Shown here: piece after piece, positions 16,431 to 24,379 of the stretch
How positions within the stretch are numbered: position 1 is the stretch's first letter
Layout of the letters: the number at the start of each line of letters is the position of its first letter
Assembly: GCA_018402565.1 (NCBI GenBank)
Contig: JAGYIQ010000003.1
Span: forward strand, 633,746 to 697,745
DNA length: 64,000 nt
From: Pirellulaceae bacterium
GTDB taxonomy: Bacteria > Planctomycetota > Planctomycetia > Pirellulales > Pirellulaceae
Direction: 5' to 3'
The notes under the pieces: model-generated
Seen by the model: the letters and a program-made list of their open reading frames with translations, nothing else
Database searches by the model: none
What the model was told of the DNA's origin: nothing
Translations under genes and position numbers: made by a program

Positions 16431-16913
16431 ATGTTCGAGTCGATCTCTTACCCAAGCCAATGTTTCGGAATCGACATTATAGCCATCGTCGTTGACGATT
16501 TGTTCAAGCGTGCCTCGGAAAACAGTGGCAGGCGCAGTGCTTTGAAGCCATTCCAGTGTTTCAATATCGGGTTCGCCGATTTCCAGATTGGTCATCATTC
16601 TGGTCTCCAATCCGATGTCACGCCACCCCTGCAAAATGTTCGTCAAGTACTTGCGAGACTCTGTGTTGCCGTCGACGACAATGTCATACTCTGCGCTGAG
16701 GTCGTCGAGTTCATTGAGTAGTGCCAGCAGTCGTCGTTCGGTCTCCTGGTGATCACGGCCAAAAAGCTGAGCGGCAAGAATTGGCATGTTTCGCGCGAAC
16801 GAATCTCGTATGTCTGCAATAGTCGAGTTTGTCGCTTGGCGGAACGCCTTGATTGCAGCAGCCATGTTCGATGCACCGATGAAGCGAATCTCAATTTTTC
16901 CGCGGTCAGGCAT
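16425..16913 (-). CDS. Hypothetical protein, intact member of a duplicated cassette, 162 aa
   Basis: A helical, acidic protein: GASNMAAAIKAFRQATNS, then ETERRLLALLNELDDLSAEY, then IVVDGNTESRKYLTNILQGW, ending SETLAWVRDRLEHA. It has no signal peptide. The TAA stop is inside the attC 34 box. The ATG at 16913 is preferred over an in-frame TTG at 16928. A near-identical copy at 18786-19275 carries a one-base insertion. Function is unknown; the helical layout would suit an adaptor or immunity protein. Confidence 0.75.
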   Translation of the reverse strand: MPDRGKIEIRFIGASNMAAAIKAFRQATNSTIADIRDSFARNMPILAAQLFGRDHQETERRLLALLNELDDLSAEYDIVVDGNTESRKYLTNILQGWRDIGLETRMMTNLEIGEPDIETLEWLQSTAPATVFRGTLEQIVNDDGYNVDSETLAWVRDRLEHA

Positions 16914-16929
16914 AAGTAGAGATTTCAAT

Positions 16930-17021
16930 GCATAACGGTACGGTTCAGCGGGCGGCGGCGAATGACTTAGCCATTGCCAGAACGGTTACCACCGCCGCTC
17001 CGTTGCAACCGATGGTTACCC
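16930..17021 (-). other. attC site 35
   Basis: Boxes are GCATAAC and GTTACCC, with TCAGCGGGCGGCGGCG / CGCCGCTCCGTTG arms. It belongs to the 17016-17372 gene. Confidence 0.85.
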
Positions 17022-17372
17022 GACGTCTGAACGAGATTGATTGTGTCCGCCGAATTTCAATTGTCCCAAGCGAATCATCAAATCCGCGAGCGTTCCGATT
17101 GTCAAGTATACAACGGTCATGCAGATGGCGTACGCGGTATACGCCAGGATTATTGACCCTGTGACGGTTCCAACGACATAAAGTCCAAAAATCCCTGGGA
17201 TCAACAGGGGCTTAAGAATCCGGGGAAATGAATTGAGATTGTCATTCGCAGTAAACCAAGCGAACAACAATGTAACAACGGCAGCAAGCAGCAATGCAGC
17301 CAACGCAAACCGACCAGGCCGAGAGTAAGCGATGGCGACAGACCACCTATGGCGAATGATGCTGGCGTTCAA
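17016..17372 (-). CDS. Small membrane protein, 118 aa
   Basis: There are three hydrophobic segments: FALAALLLAAVVTLLFAWF, LLIPGIFGLYVVGTVTGSII and AYAICMTVVYLTIGTLADLM. The only start available is a TTG at 17372. The C-terminus (KFGGHNQSRSDVG) ends with a TAA provided by attC 35. No family is recognised. Confidence 0.7.
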   Translation of the reverse strand: MNASIIRHRWSVAIAYSRPGRFALAALLLAAVVTLLFAWFTANDNLNSFPRILKPLLIPGIFGLYVVGTVTGSIILAYTAYAICMTVVYLTIGTLADLMIRLGQLKFGGHNQSRSDVG

Positions 17373-17441
17373 AATATCACAAATCAGTCTTTGCAGTCCA
17401 AAATTGAAGTGGCAAGAGGCAAGTCAAGCGAGACTTCCATC

Positions 17442-17531
17442 GGATAACGACACCAATCACGCGGTTGCGGCCAAGTGATTTACCATTAGGAAACGCGCGA
17501 CCCGCAACTCGCGTGCATTGGATTGTTATCG
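17442..17531 (-). other. attC site 36
   Basis: Boxes are GGATAAC and GTTATCG, with CACGCGGTTGCGG / CGCAACTCGCGTG arms. It belongs to the 17575-17934 gene. Confidence 0.85.
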
Positions 17532-17574
17532 CAATTAGTATCGCCAGCAGTATGGGCGATCCAAGTCGCAACCG

Positions 17575-17934
17575 TCACAATTGCTCCTCAGTCATGATCC
17601 ATGTTTCGTCAATCGGCTCTTCCATTACGACTTCCGAGTACTTCATGACAAATGCGGATATGGCCGGCAGGGAGAAGTCGGCTCCGTGGGCAAACGTAAG
17701 TTGCGTTCCAGGTTGAACGTCGATCATTTCCAAATCTGGAACAGTCGGAAAAACGCGAATTGCACCATCCAAATCAACGCCATCCGGAAAAGCGAGATTC
17801 AGGTGTTCCCAGGTGACCTGTATCCAGCGACTTTGATCACGTGGAGACGTGAGCGTTACGCACCAATCTCCGAAACCAGCAACGGTTTGGTCGATAGCGC
17901 GTCGGAAACAGTTCGTGATTATGTCGGTCGACAT
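17575..17934 (-). CDS. Hypothetical cassette protein, 119 aa
   Basis: A small soluble protein with an N-terminal helix (MSTDIITNCFRRAIDQTV), a strand region (WCVTLTSPRDQSRWIQVTWE) and a C-terminal acidic helix (ISAFVMKYSEVVMEEPIDE). No family is recognised. ATG at 17934. R12 is on its upstream side, so it is the first gene of a block of several cassettes running down to 14437. Confidence 0.7.
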   Translation of the reverse strand: MSTDIITNCFRRAIDQTVAGFGDWCVTLTSPRDQSRWIQVTWEHLNLAFPDGVDLDGAIRVFPTVPDLEMIDVQPGTQLTFAHGADFSLPAISAFVMKYSEVVMEEPIDETWIMTEEQL

Positions 17935-17976
17935 GATCGGTTCTATAGTCTCACAGGGAGGTTTTGATTGCGATAA

Positions 17977-18222
17977 CGACCAAAAATCACCCGGTTGCCG
18001 CGGGATGACTCTGACTTCAGCAAACGCCCGATCGGCAACTCGGGTGCATTTTGTTGTTATGCGCTTCGCCCCGTGGCCCCCAAGGAACCCAGGCCAGACC
18101 TACCCTCAGGCCCATGCGCCGCCAACATTTGTCATTCTGCCCCAAGGTCCCGGCAAAGTCAATCTTGCTCCCGGCCGCAGATGAAGAGGGACCCTCGAGA
18201 CTTGAGGGATCTAGGAGCATAA
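17977..18222 (-). mobile_element. R12: repeated cassette with type-A attC (17971-18062)
   Basis: Boxes are CGATAAC and GTTATGC. The promoter-like pair is TTGACT (18157-18162) and CAGAAT (18134-18139). The spacer is still 17 bp although its sequence has changed (AAGGTCCC). Confidence 0.85.
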
Positions 18223-18307
18223 CGGGAAAGGTCAACCGGTGCGAGGGTTTGGGTTTGGGGTGCGTGATACAGTGTTTCGAGCACTCGGTTGCGCCGGTTG
18301 GTTATGC
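18217..18307 (-). other. attC site 38
   Basis: Boxes are GCATAAC and GTTATGC, with TCAACCGGTGCGAGG / CGGTTGCGCCGGTTG arms. It belongs to the gene-less cassette to its right. Confidence 0.8.
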
Positions 18308-18708
18308 CTATTTTTTGGACCGAGTGTTGAATCTTTGCGAGCGAACTTCGTTCCCCTGGGTGACCGCTCGGCAGACCCCTGCCCACATTGTCTTCCAACC
18401 AATCGGCAGTTGCAACCAGTCCAGCGTTCAATAGTCAGCCGCAAGTTTCGTCGCGCGGTGATTGCATTCTAAGAAAGCCAGATTGACCCAACAGTTCGGT
18501 TTTTTGTAGTACCGCAAACCGCGTTTCGAGTACTCGGAGGTCTAAATCGATTTCATGGACCCAGAGTTCAAACTTTGCGAGCGTACTCCATTCAGGTGAG
18601 GACCAATTTGCATCCCCAGTCCACATTCTGCGCCAACGATTTGGGAGTTAGAACGAGTCAAGCGTCGAACCATCAGCCGCAAGTTCTCGCGTCCGGGCGG
18701 TGGCATAA
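18223..18708 (-). mobile_element. Gene-less cassette with a diverged internal duplication
   Basis: Two halves, about 18317-18461 and 18556-18701, align with many mismatches. Shared words include TTTGCGAGCG, CCACATT, GTCAAGCGT-like and CAGCCGCAAGTT. No convincing ORF exists. It might specify a structured RNA or be a decayed tandem duplication. Confidence 0.6.
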
Positions 18709-18791
18709 CGCTACGATTCACCGGGTCGCGGCCAGTGAGATCAGTTCAGGAAAAGCCCGGCCCGCGACTCCGGTGCAATCGTTTGTTATGC
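18703..18791 (-). other. attC site 39
   Basis: Boxes are GCATAAC and GTTATGC, with arms identical to attC 34. It belongs to the frameshifted copy of the 16425 gene. Confidence 0.88.
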
Positions 18792-19275
18792 ATGTTCGAG
18801 TCGATCTCTTACCCAAGCCAATGTTTCGGAATCGACATTATAGCCATCGTCGTTGACGATTTGTTCAAGCGTGCCTCGGAAAACAGTGGCAGGCGCAGTG
18901 CTTTGAAGCCATTCCAGTGTTTCAATATCGGGTTCGCCGATTTCCAGATTGGTCATCATTCTGGTCTCCAATCCGATGTCACGCCACCCCTGCAAAATGT
19001 TCGTCAAGTACTTGCGAGACTCTGTGTTGCCGTCGACGACAATGTCATACTCTGCGGCTGAGGTCGTCGAGTTCATTGAGTAGTGCCAGCAGTCGTCGTT
19101 CGGTCTCCTGGTGATCACGGCCAAAAAGCTGAGCGGCAAGAATTGGCATGTTTCGCGCGAACGAATCTCGTATGTCTGCAATAGTCGAGTTTGTCGCTTG
19201 GCGGAACGCCTTGATTGCAGCAGCCATGTTCGATGCACCGATGAAGCGAATCTCAATTTTTCCGCGGTCAGGCAT
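18786..19275 (-). pseudogene. Frameshifted duplicate of the 16425-16913 gene
   Basis: The sequence matches 16425-16913 almost base for base. It carries one extra G near 19056: CTCTGCGGCTGAGG here, CTCTGCGCTGAGG there. This breaks the frame about two fifths into the protein (after ALLNELDDLS). The attC on its 3' side is also the same, so the whole cassette was copied and then mutated, or the extra base is a sequencing error. The two attC sites upstream (35 and 40) differ, so the copies sit in different array positions. Confidence 0.85.
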
Positions 19276-19291
19276 AAGTAGAGATTTCAAT

Positions 19292-19381
19292 GCATAACGC
19301 TTCGCATCAGCGGGCCGGCGCGAGATGCGTTGACTTCCAAACCGACCCGACCGCCGGCTCCGTTGCATGCGATTGTTACCC
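19292..19381 (-). other. attC site 40
   Basis: Boxes are GCATAAC and GTTACCC, with CAGCGGGCCGGCGCG / CCGCCGGCTCCGTTG arms. It belongs to the 19376-19750 gene. Confidence 0.85.
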
Positions 19382-19750
19382 GCGTCTTCGGCTCCAAATT
19401 GCGAGTGTATGATCCCACGCAGAGAAAGCCGACACCAGAGCATTATACACGGCAATGTGCACGGTCCGCTCGCTGGTATCGATTGGATGATATGCAAAAT
19501 CGTAAATCTCTACATCCCAGTCGTTATTTGCAAGCATGTAGTCACGAACAAATCGCTCGTATGCCTTTTCTGAAATGCCCCGTAGAAACTCCGCGTCGTC
19601 GCCCAACATCTCGCGTGTGCGAAAGTCAGACAAACGGATTTGAAGTGAACCGGTGTCGCCACGTTTCGGACGTACTTTCACGGAAGCACCGCCGAATTGT
19701 TCAGCACCGGGAGACTGTCGTAGCAAGTAGGAGCTTCCAGTTGAATGCAT
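19376..19750 (-). CDS. Possible stand-alone EF-G domain IV-like protein, 124 aa
   Basis: The C-terminal half reads DVEIYDFAYHPIDTSERTVH and continues IAVYNALVSAF. This fits the characteristic 'V.V.dG.yH.vDSSe.af.iAa..A' segment of elongation factor G domain IV. The N-terminal part (ASVKVRPKRG, LQIRLSDF) could be its first strands. No GTPase or other EF-G domain is present. The stop is inside the attC 40 box and the ATG is at 19750. The similarity is by eye and distant. If right, it might touch the ribosome decoding site or merely share the fold. Confidence 0.5.
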   Translation of the reverse strand: MHSTGSSYLLRQSPGAEQFGGASVKVRPKRGDTGSLQIRLSDFRTREMLGDDAEFLRGISEKAYERFVRDYMLANNDWDVEIYDFAYHPIDTSERTVHIAVYNALVSAFSAWDHTLAIWSRRRG

Positions 19751-19805
19751 CAGAGAACTTCGTGGTGTCCTATGTCATGTCAAAAGACGCTGGCGGTCGT
19801 TGCGC

Positions 19806-19895
19806 GGGTAACGGCGGGGTTCAGCGGGCACGAGGAGTTGAGCAACCATTGCCCAAGCCGCTGATCGAGTGCTCCGTTGCAACCCTTTGTTCGCT
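19806..19895 (-). other. attC site 41
   Basis: Boxes are GGGTAAC and GTTCGCT, with TTCAGCGGGCACGAGG / ATCGAGTGCTCCGTTG arms. It belongs to the 19898-20410 gene. Confidence 0.8.
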
Positions 19896-19897
19896 GA

Positions 19898-20410
19898 TTA
19901 CCGTGGACCTCGTTTGAAAACATTGTAATGCCAATCTTCTGTGCTCGCCACTTCTGTATTGAATCGCGCTACTGACGGCGCCGGGACCAAATAGTCCTTA
20001 CCATCGACCTGTACGATCCAAAACGATTTGAAAGCATCATCCCAAATGTCGGCAACTGGATTGGCCAGCGTCAGCCGTGAACCTTCACGCTTCGCAGTAG
20101 TTTGCCATTCGCAGCCCCCTCCACTTCCGGACCAAAATCTTACACGGAATACAGTTGGATCATCTGTCTGGAAAATCTCAAGCTCACTGCCACCTCTGCG
20201 AGATCCTCGCGACCAAATTCCACGCAAATCGACGTCAGCTCTGATCAAATTTTGATCAGCGATTTCGGTCTCGATGGAAGGTTCCCATGCTTTTGCCATA
20301 TTGCGAAGCTCACGCTCTCGCATTTCATGCGAAGACGGCAACATCAAGCCATAGAGAATGAAGCATATCGCAAGCAAAGTAAACGATTCGGTCCACGTCG
20401 GATACCGCAT
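19898..20410 (-). CDS. Membrane-anchored hypothetical protein, 170 aa
   Basis: One N-terminal hydrophobic segment (SFTLLAICFILYGLML) anchors or exports the protein. The rest contains a Gly/Arg/Ser-rich stretch (GIWSRGSRRGGSELEIFQ) and strand-forming segments (FRVRFWSGSGGGCEWQ). The stop is only 3 bp before attC 41. ATG at 20410. No family is recognised. Confidence 0.7.
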   Translation of the reverse strand: MRYPTWTESFTLLAICFILYGLMLPSSHEMRERELRNMAKAWEPSIETEIADQNLIRADVDLRGIWSRGSRRGGSELEIFQTDDPTVFRVRFWSGSGGGCEWQTTAKREGSRLTLANPVADIWDDAFKSFWIVQVDGKDYLVPAPSVARFNTEVASTEDWHYNVFKRGPR

Positions 20411-20431
20411 TCCATGTTACCTTAGTTTGTC

Positions 20432-20522
20432 AGCGAACGTTGGCGGTAACGGGGCCGCTACCTAAAACATTTGAGCTAAAAACTCTCGCGACCGGCGGCT
20501 CCCGTTCACCGCTTGGTTATCG
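20432..20522 (-). other. attC site 42
   Basis: Boxes are AGCGAAC and GTTATCG. The arms around GGTAACGGGGCCGC / GCGGCTCCCGTTCACC are less regular than most. It belongs to the 20532-21098 gene. Confidence 0.75.
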
Positions 20523-20531
20523 GGCGTCCAG

Positions 20532-21098
20532 CTACGTCAACAGTGACAGTTTAATTAAGATCCTCTGGTCTAGGTTCATCACGTACATAAAGTAGTTCGT
20601 GATTACACCACCATCGTCGACAGTATGCCAACCTGCGACTAGAGTTCCATCTCGCGTTGATAACTCACTGGCGAACACACGCGCATCGTCAATCGTGGCA
20701 ACGTCGTCAAGCGTCACCCCCCCGACAAATTCGCTACAAAATACGGACTGCAGCACAATCTGAATCTCGTTGGTGACAGTGCCGGTTGATCGCACCCATT
20801 GAATTCGTTTGTAGCCATCAAATGCAAGGGCGGACCACATTGGATACTCCGAGAGTGGGTAATCTGCGGCGTTGAGGCGCCGGGCGGCATCTTCGGGGAT
20901 TCGATAGATGCAGATTTTATGACCTTCGCCACTTATCCCAGTTTCGTCGAAGAAGCTAGCTTCACTCAGGTCGAAAGATGATCCCGTCAACTCTGTTTCT
21001 TCAGATGTAAACAGTGGCCATGCCATGATGGTGAAGAGAACCAACAGAGCAGTGACACCAATCAGAAGTAAGACAACGACGCGAACAAAGCGTTTCAT
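20532..21098 (-). CDS. Membrane-anchored hypothetical protein, 188 aa
   Basis: The N-terminal membrane segment (VVVLLLIGVTALLVLFTIMA) is followed by an acidic extracytoplasmic domain with several strands (ICIYRIPEDAARRL, IQIVLQSVFCSEFVGGV, VITNYFMYVMNLDQRILIKL). No family is recognised. ATG at 21098 (MKRFVRVV) has the positive-inside charge expected of a type II anchor. R13 lies just upstream. Confidence 0.72.
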   Translation of the reverse strand: MKRFVRVVVLLLIGVTALLVLFTIMAWPLFTSEETELTGSSFDLSEASFFDETGISGEGHKICIYRIPEDAARRLNAADYPLSEYPMWSALAFDGYKRIQWVRSTGTVTNEIQIVLQSVFCSEFVGGVTLDDVATIDDARVFASELSTRDGTLVAGWHTVDDGGVITNYFMYVMNLDQRILIKLSLLT

Positions 21099-21114
21099 GT
21101 TTCACGCCAGATAA

Positions 21115-21362
21115 CGACCAAAAATCACCCGGTTGCCGCGGGGGGACTTTGACTTCAGGAAACGCCCGATCGGCAACTCGGGTGCATTTTTTTGTTATGC
21201 GCTTCGGCCCGTAGACCCCCCCAGGAGTCCAGAGCAGGCCTTGACCCAGTCCCAGTCGCCGCCAACAGCTGTCATTTTGCCCCAACGCCTCGGCAAAGTC
21301 AATCTTGATCCCGGCCGCAGATGGAGAGGGACCCACGAGATTTGAGGGATCCAGAAGCATAA
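21115..21362 (-). mobile_element. R13: repeated cassette with type-A attC (21109-21200)
   Basis: Boxes are AGATAAC and GTTATGC. The promoter-like pair is TTGACT (21297-21302) and CAAAAT (21274-21279), 17 bp apart. It lies downstream of the toxin-antitoxin cassette and upstream of the 20532 gene. Confidence 0.85.
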
Positions 21363-21445
21363 CGACCAAGATCAGCCGGTTCGAGGGGTTGATTGTTTAG
21401 TAAGCGCGACGTCATCGAGAACTCGGTTGTATCGCTTGGTTATCC
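21357..21445 (-). other. attC site 44
   Basis: Boxes are GCATAAC and GTTATCC, with ATCAGCCGGTTCGAGG / ATCGAGAACTCGGTTG arms. It belongs to the toxin-antitoxin cassette. Confidence 0.85.
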
Positions 21446-21739
21446 GGGTCGTGCAAGCCATTGGTCCGGTTCTTGCGATGGATGATACACACCGATCAGG
21501 AGAACTTCGGCCTCTGTCAAGTCGTAAAGAATAACGTGCGGGAACCGAACAACAGGCCAGTATCGGAGCCCATACTCAAACGCCGATCGGCGCTCTGGGT
21601 CAGCAAGTAATGCTAAGATTGCGTCTTGCACCTTTTGAGTGAAGTCCAAAGCGAGAGATTGACTGCTCTTTGCGTACCACTCAGCCCCGCCAATGACGTC
21701 GGCGTCAAAGTCAGGATGGTATCTTGGTGTTCTAGGCAT
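21440..21739 (-). CDS. ParE/RelE-family toxin, 99 aa
   Basis: The sequence has the family core: an N-terminal strand and helix (YHPDFDADVIGGAEWYAKSS), FTQKVQDAILALLADPERRS, the GLRYWPVVRFPHVILYDL strands and ILIGVYHPSQEPDQW-like end. ParE/RelE toxins act on gyrase or on ribosome-bound mRNA; which one applies here cannot be told. The ATG at 21739 overlaps the antitoxin stop by 8 bp, giving translational coupling. The frame is open upstream within the antitoxin gene. The TAA stop is in the attC 44 box. Such cassettes commonly stabilise large integron arrays. Confidence 0.9.
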   Translation of the reverse strand: MPRTPRYHPDFDADVIGGAEWYAKSSQSLALDFTQKVQDAILALLADPERRSAFEYGLRYWPVVRFPHVILYDLTEAEVLLIGVYHPSQEPDQWLARPG

Positions 21740-21956
21740 TTCGCCAAGCTTCGATACGGCTCCAGACTTGTTCATGTGTTTTGCCTAGTGTTGGGTCGGC
21801 AGCCATTGCATCTCGGCGAGCTTTCGCATCATCTAGAATCGCCCGCGAAATTGGCAGTTCAGTATCTGGGCGCGTAAGATCACTCCAGATGCGTTCGACT
21901 AGAAGAAGCCGGTCGACAGCAGGCAAATCGCGAATCGCGTCGGTGTAAAGGTCCAT
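21732..21956 (-). CDS. Antitoxin, addiction-module component family, 74 aa
   Basis: The protein begins MDLYTDAIRDLPAVDRLLLV and continues with ERIWSDL, the conserved 'L....R..L.E.lW.s' start of the short antitoxins that precede ParE/RelE-type toxins. The second half is charged and helical (ILDDAKARRDAMAADPT, then WSRIEAWR), expected to wrap the toxin. A good Shine-Dalgarno (GGAG) lies upstream of the ATG at 21956. It is the first gene of the pair, so antitoxin is made first. Confidence 0.9.
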   Translation of the reverse strand: MDLYTDAIRDLPAVDRLLLVERIWSDLTRPDTELPISRAILDDAKARRDAMAADPTLGKTHEQVWSRIEAWRNA

Positions 21957-22038
21957 AGTTGTCTCCTTACCGCCATTCTACCCATGAAGCGGGGCGTCGG
22001 CAACAATGCCGCAAGTGAGGGCTACTTCAGTCGGATAA

Positions 22039-22284
22039 CGGCCAAAAATCACCCGGTTGCCGCGGGGGGACGTTGACTTCAGCAAACGCCCGATCGGCAA
22101 CTCGGGTGCATTTTTTTGTTATGCGCTTCGCCCCGTGGCCCCCCAGGAGTCCAGAGCAGGCCTTGACCCAGTCCCAGTCGCCGCCAACATCTGTCATTTT
22201 GCCCCAACGCCTCGGCAAAGTCAATCTTGATCCCGGCCGCAGAACGAAAGGGACCCACGAGATTTGAGGGATCTAGGAGCATAA
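22039..22284 (-). mobile_element. R14: repeated cassette with type-A attC (22033-22124)
   Basis: Boxes are GGATAAC and GTTATGC. The promoter-like pair is TTGACT (22219-22224) and CAAAAT (22196-22201), 17 bp apart. It is almost identical to R7. Confidence 0.85.
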
Positions 22285-22529
22285 CGACCAAAAATCACCC
22301 AATTGCCACGGGGGGACTTTGACTTCAGGAAACGCCCGATCGGCAGCTCGGGTGCATTTTTTTGTTATGCGCTTCGCCCTGTGGCCCCCAAGCAGTCCAG
22401 GCCAGACCTAGGCCCAAGCCCAACCGCCGCCAACATTTGTTATTTTGCCCCAACGCCTCGGCAAAGTCAATCTTGATCCCGGCCGCAGAACAAAAGGGGC
22501 GTGGACGTCTGAGGGATCTAGGAGCATAA
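22285..22529 (-). mobile_element. R15: repeated cassette, attC variant (22279-22370)
   Basis: It shares with R8 the paired arm changes CACCCAATTGCC and GGCAGCTCGGGTG. The promoter-like pair is TTGACT (22465-22470) and CAAAAT (22442-22447), 17 bp apart. Confidence 0.85.
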
Positions 22530-22614
22530 CGTTACGATTCAACCGGCGGCGGCCAAAAAGACTCGCCATCAGAACCAGCCCAATCCGCCGCTCGGTTGCA
22601 ATCGGTGGTTATTT
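22524..22614 (-). other. attC site 47
   Basis: Boxes are GCATAAC and GTTATTT, with TCAACCGGCGGCGG / CCGCCGCTCGGTTG arms. It belongs to the 22681-22983 gene. Confidence 0.85.
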
Positions 22615-22680
22615 GGCATATCGATGTCGGACGATCTCGCATGCGGGGGAGATGGCGAAAAACTATAGTCGCACGTGCCG

Positions 22681-22983
22681 TTATACAAGCTTCAATTCCC
22701 ATGGCTCAAAGGGCGGATCAACGACGTACTCTGAATCGATACAATGACGAACGAATTGTGCAGCTCGACGCGTCGCGTGGCCATCGTTGGTAACGTTTCC
22801 GTCGTCGTCAAGTTCGATAATATTGCTCCAAATTGCGAATGTCATGTCCAATGCGCTGGGCTCCTGAAGTATCGCGGAGTAATCCATATCGTCGGGGATA
22901 ACGTCCGCGCAAAGGGTCCCGTTTGCGATATAGAAAGCGAGGAATCGCAATCTGGATCGGACGTCTTCACTGAGCTTCATCAT
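22681..22983 (-). CDS. Hypothetical cassette protein, 100 aa
   Basis: A small soluble protein: MMKLSEDVRSRLRFLAFYIA, then ALDMTFAIWSNIIELDDDGN and RAAQFVRHCIDSEYVVDPPF. Two consecutive ATG codons at 22983 and 22980 begin right after attC 48. No family is recognised. R16 lies upstream. Confidence 0.7.
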   Translation of the reverse strand: MMKLSEDVRSRLRFLAFYIANGTLCADVIPDDMDYSAILQEPSALDMTFAIWSNIIELDDDGNVTNDGHATRRAAQFVRHCIDSEYVVDPPFEPWELKLV

Positions 22984-22996
22984 TGTTGCCAAATAA

Positions 22997-23241
22997 CGGC
23001 CAAAAATCACCCGGCTGCCGCGGGTGGACGTTGGCTTCAGGAAACGCCCGATCGGCAACTCGGGTGCATTTTATTGTTATGCGCTTCGCCCCGTGGCCCC
23101 CCAGGAGTCCAGGCCAGACCTAGCCCCAGTCCAACCGCCGCCAACATTTGTCATTTTGCCCCAGGCTCCCGGCATAGTCAATCTAGATCGCGGCCGCAGA
23201 ACAAAAGGGACCGTGGAGGTTTGAAGGATCTAGGAGCATAA
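22997..23241 (-). mobile_element. R16: repeated cassette with type-A attC (22991-23082)
   Basis: Boxes are AAATAAC and GTTATGC. The promoter-like pair is TTGACT (23176-23181, with a changed neighbour) and CAAAAT (23153-23158), 17 bp apart. The small ORF is closed by TAG. Confidence 0.85.
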
Positions 23242-23325
23242 CGACACGCATCAGCGGGCCGGCGCGAGATGCGTTGACTTCAAAACCGACCCGACCGCCG
23301 GCTCCGTTGCATGCGATGGTTCGCC
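23236..23325 (-). other. attC site 49
   Basis: Boxes are GCATAAC and GTTCGCC, with CAGCGGGCCGGCGCG / CCGCCGGCTCCGTTG arms. It belongs to the broken gene at 23280-23833. Confidence 0.85.
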
Positions 23326-23833
23326 CTTTGGCGCTCTTTGGCAATCAGCGGGTGGCCGGGAGTTTCGGTGGCTACACCCTGCGTTTTCAAATAGCTTTTG
23401 TAGTGCATCGGGGGTGCCAGGATGCTGTAGTTGTAGATGGTTCCATCGCCTATGAAGCCAGATGGATTCTCCGAAACAATCAGGTGATGAATGACTCGCA
23501 TGTTCCTTCGATACCCGAAATTCGTAAGCGAGGCATTCCATCTTTGTTGACACTTGGTGCGATTGGGGCAGTGTCAATGGTAGACGGCTTCCGTCAGTGA
23601 TCTTGAGCCGGGCGGTGCGAGTCGGACGCAGTGGTTCGTTTACGAAGGATTCGTAACTGTCTTCGGATCATGAACAATGGTGGAACTGAACAGTAAAGCG
23701 ATCTTGCTTGCTGTTCGACACGGAGACGTCGTCGCATTCGGGGGATACGTGCACGGTCTGGCTTAATTGCAAAACGCCGTGAACAGAACAGAGTCGCAAA
23801 GACGACTACGATCGTAGTGATGGTGCGATTCAT
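23280..23833 (-). pseudogene. Frameshifted exported-protein gene
   Basis: A signal-like start (MNRTITTIVVVFATLFCS, ATG at 23833) is in one frame. The coding-like sequence then continues in another frame: VHGVLQLSQTVHVSPECDD, then FTVQFHHCS, a TGA, then SEDSYESFVNEPLRPTRTAR. It runs without further break through MRVIHHLIVSENPSGFIGDG to the attC. I read this as one protein of about 180 residues broken by a frameshift near 23785 and a stop at about 23670. The breaks could be real decay or sequencing errors. Family unknown. A shorter intact ORF could start at 23501. Confidence 0.5.
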
Positions 23834-23874
23834 TGTCTCCCTTTCCGGTGTTGGTTTGTGGTTGAAGGGCGAGA

Positions 23875-24124
23875 CGCGGTCAAATCACCCGGTTGCCGCG
23901 GGTGACGTTGACTTCAGGAAACGCCCGATCGGCAAACTCGGGTGCTTTTTTTTTGTTGGCGCTTCGCCCCGTTGGTCCCCCCAGGAGTCCAGGCCAGACT
24001 CAGCCCCCGGCCCAGGGCCGCCACCATTTGTCATTTTGCCCCAACCCCTCGGCAGGGTCAATCTTGTCCCCGGCCGCAGAACAAAAAGGGACTCGCGAGA
24101 TTTGAGGGATCTGGGAGCACTTAA
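23875..24124 (-). mobile_element. R17: repeated cassette, degenerate attC (about 23869-23961)
   Basis: The left box core is GAC instead of AAC and the right box is GTTGGCG with one base lost. The promoter-like pair is TTGACC (24056-24061) and CAAAAT (24033-24038), 17 bp apart. R17 to R19 are in tandem. Confidence 0.75.
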
Positions 24125-24379
24125 CGGCCAAGAGTCACCCGGTTGCCGCGGGTGGACTTTGACGTCAGGAAACGCCCGATCGGCAACTCGGGTGCGACTC
24201 ACTTAGTTATACGCTCGCCCCGTGGCCCCGCCGCCAGCGTCAATTTCAATGCCCAGCCTGGCCCCAGAGCCAATCGCCGCCCTGAACTCACATTCTGCCC
24301 CGCAGCACGACTAAAGTCAATCTTGATCCCGGCCGCACGGTAAGCGGGGCCGTTGCATTTGAGGGACCCAGGAGCATAA
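24125..24379 (-). mobile_element. R18: divergent repeated cassette (attC 24119-24212)
   Basis: Boxes are ACTTAAC and GTTATAC. Much of the body differs from other R units (GCCAGCGTC, GCAGCACGACTAA). Even so, TTGACT (24315-24320) and CAGAAT (24292-24297) persist with a 17-bp spacer. Confidence 0.78.
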
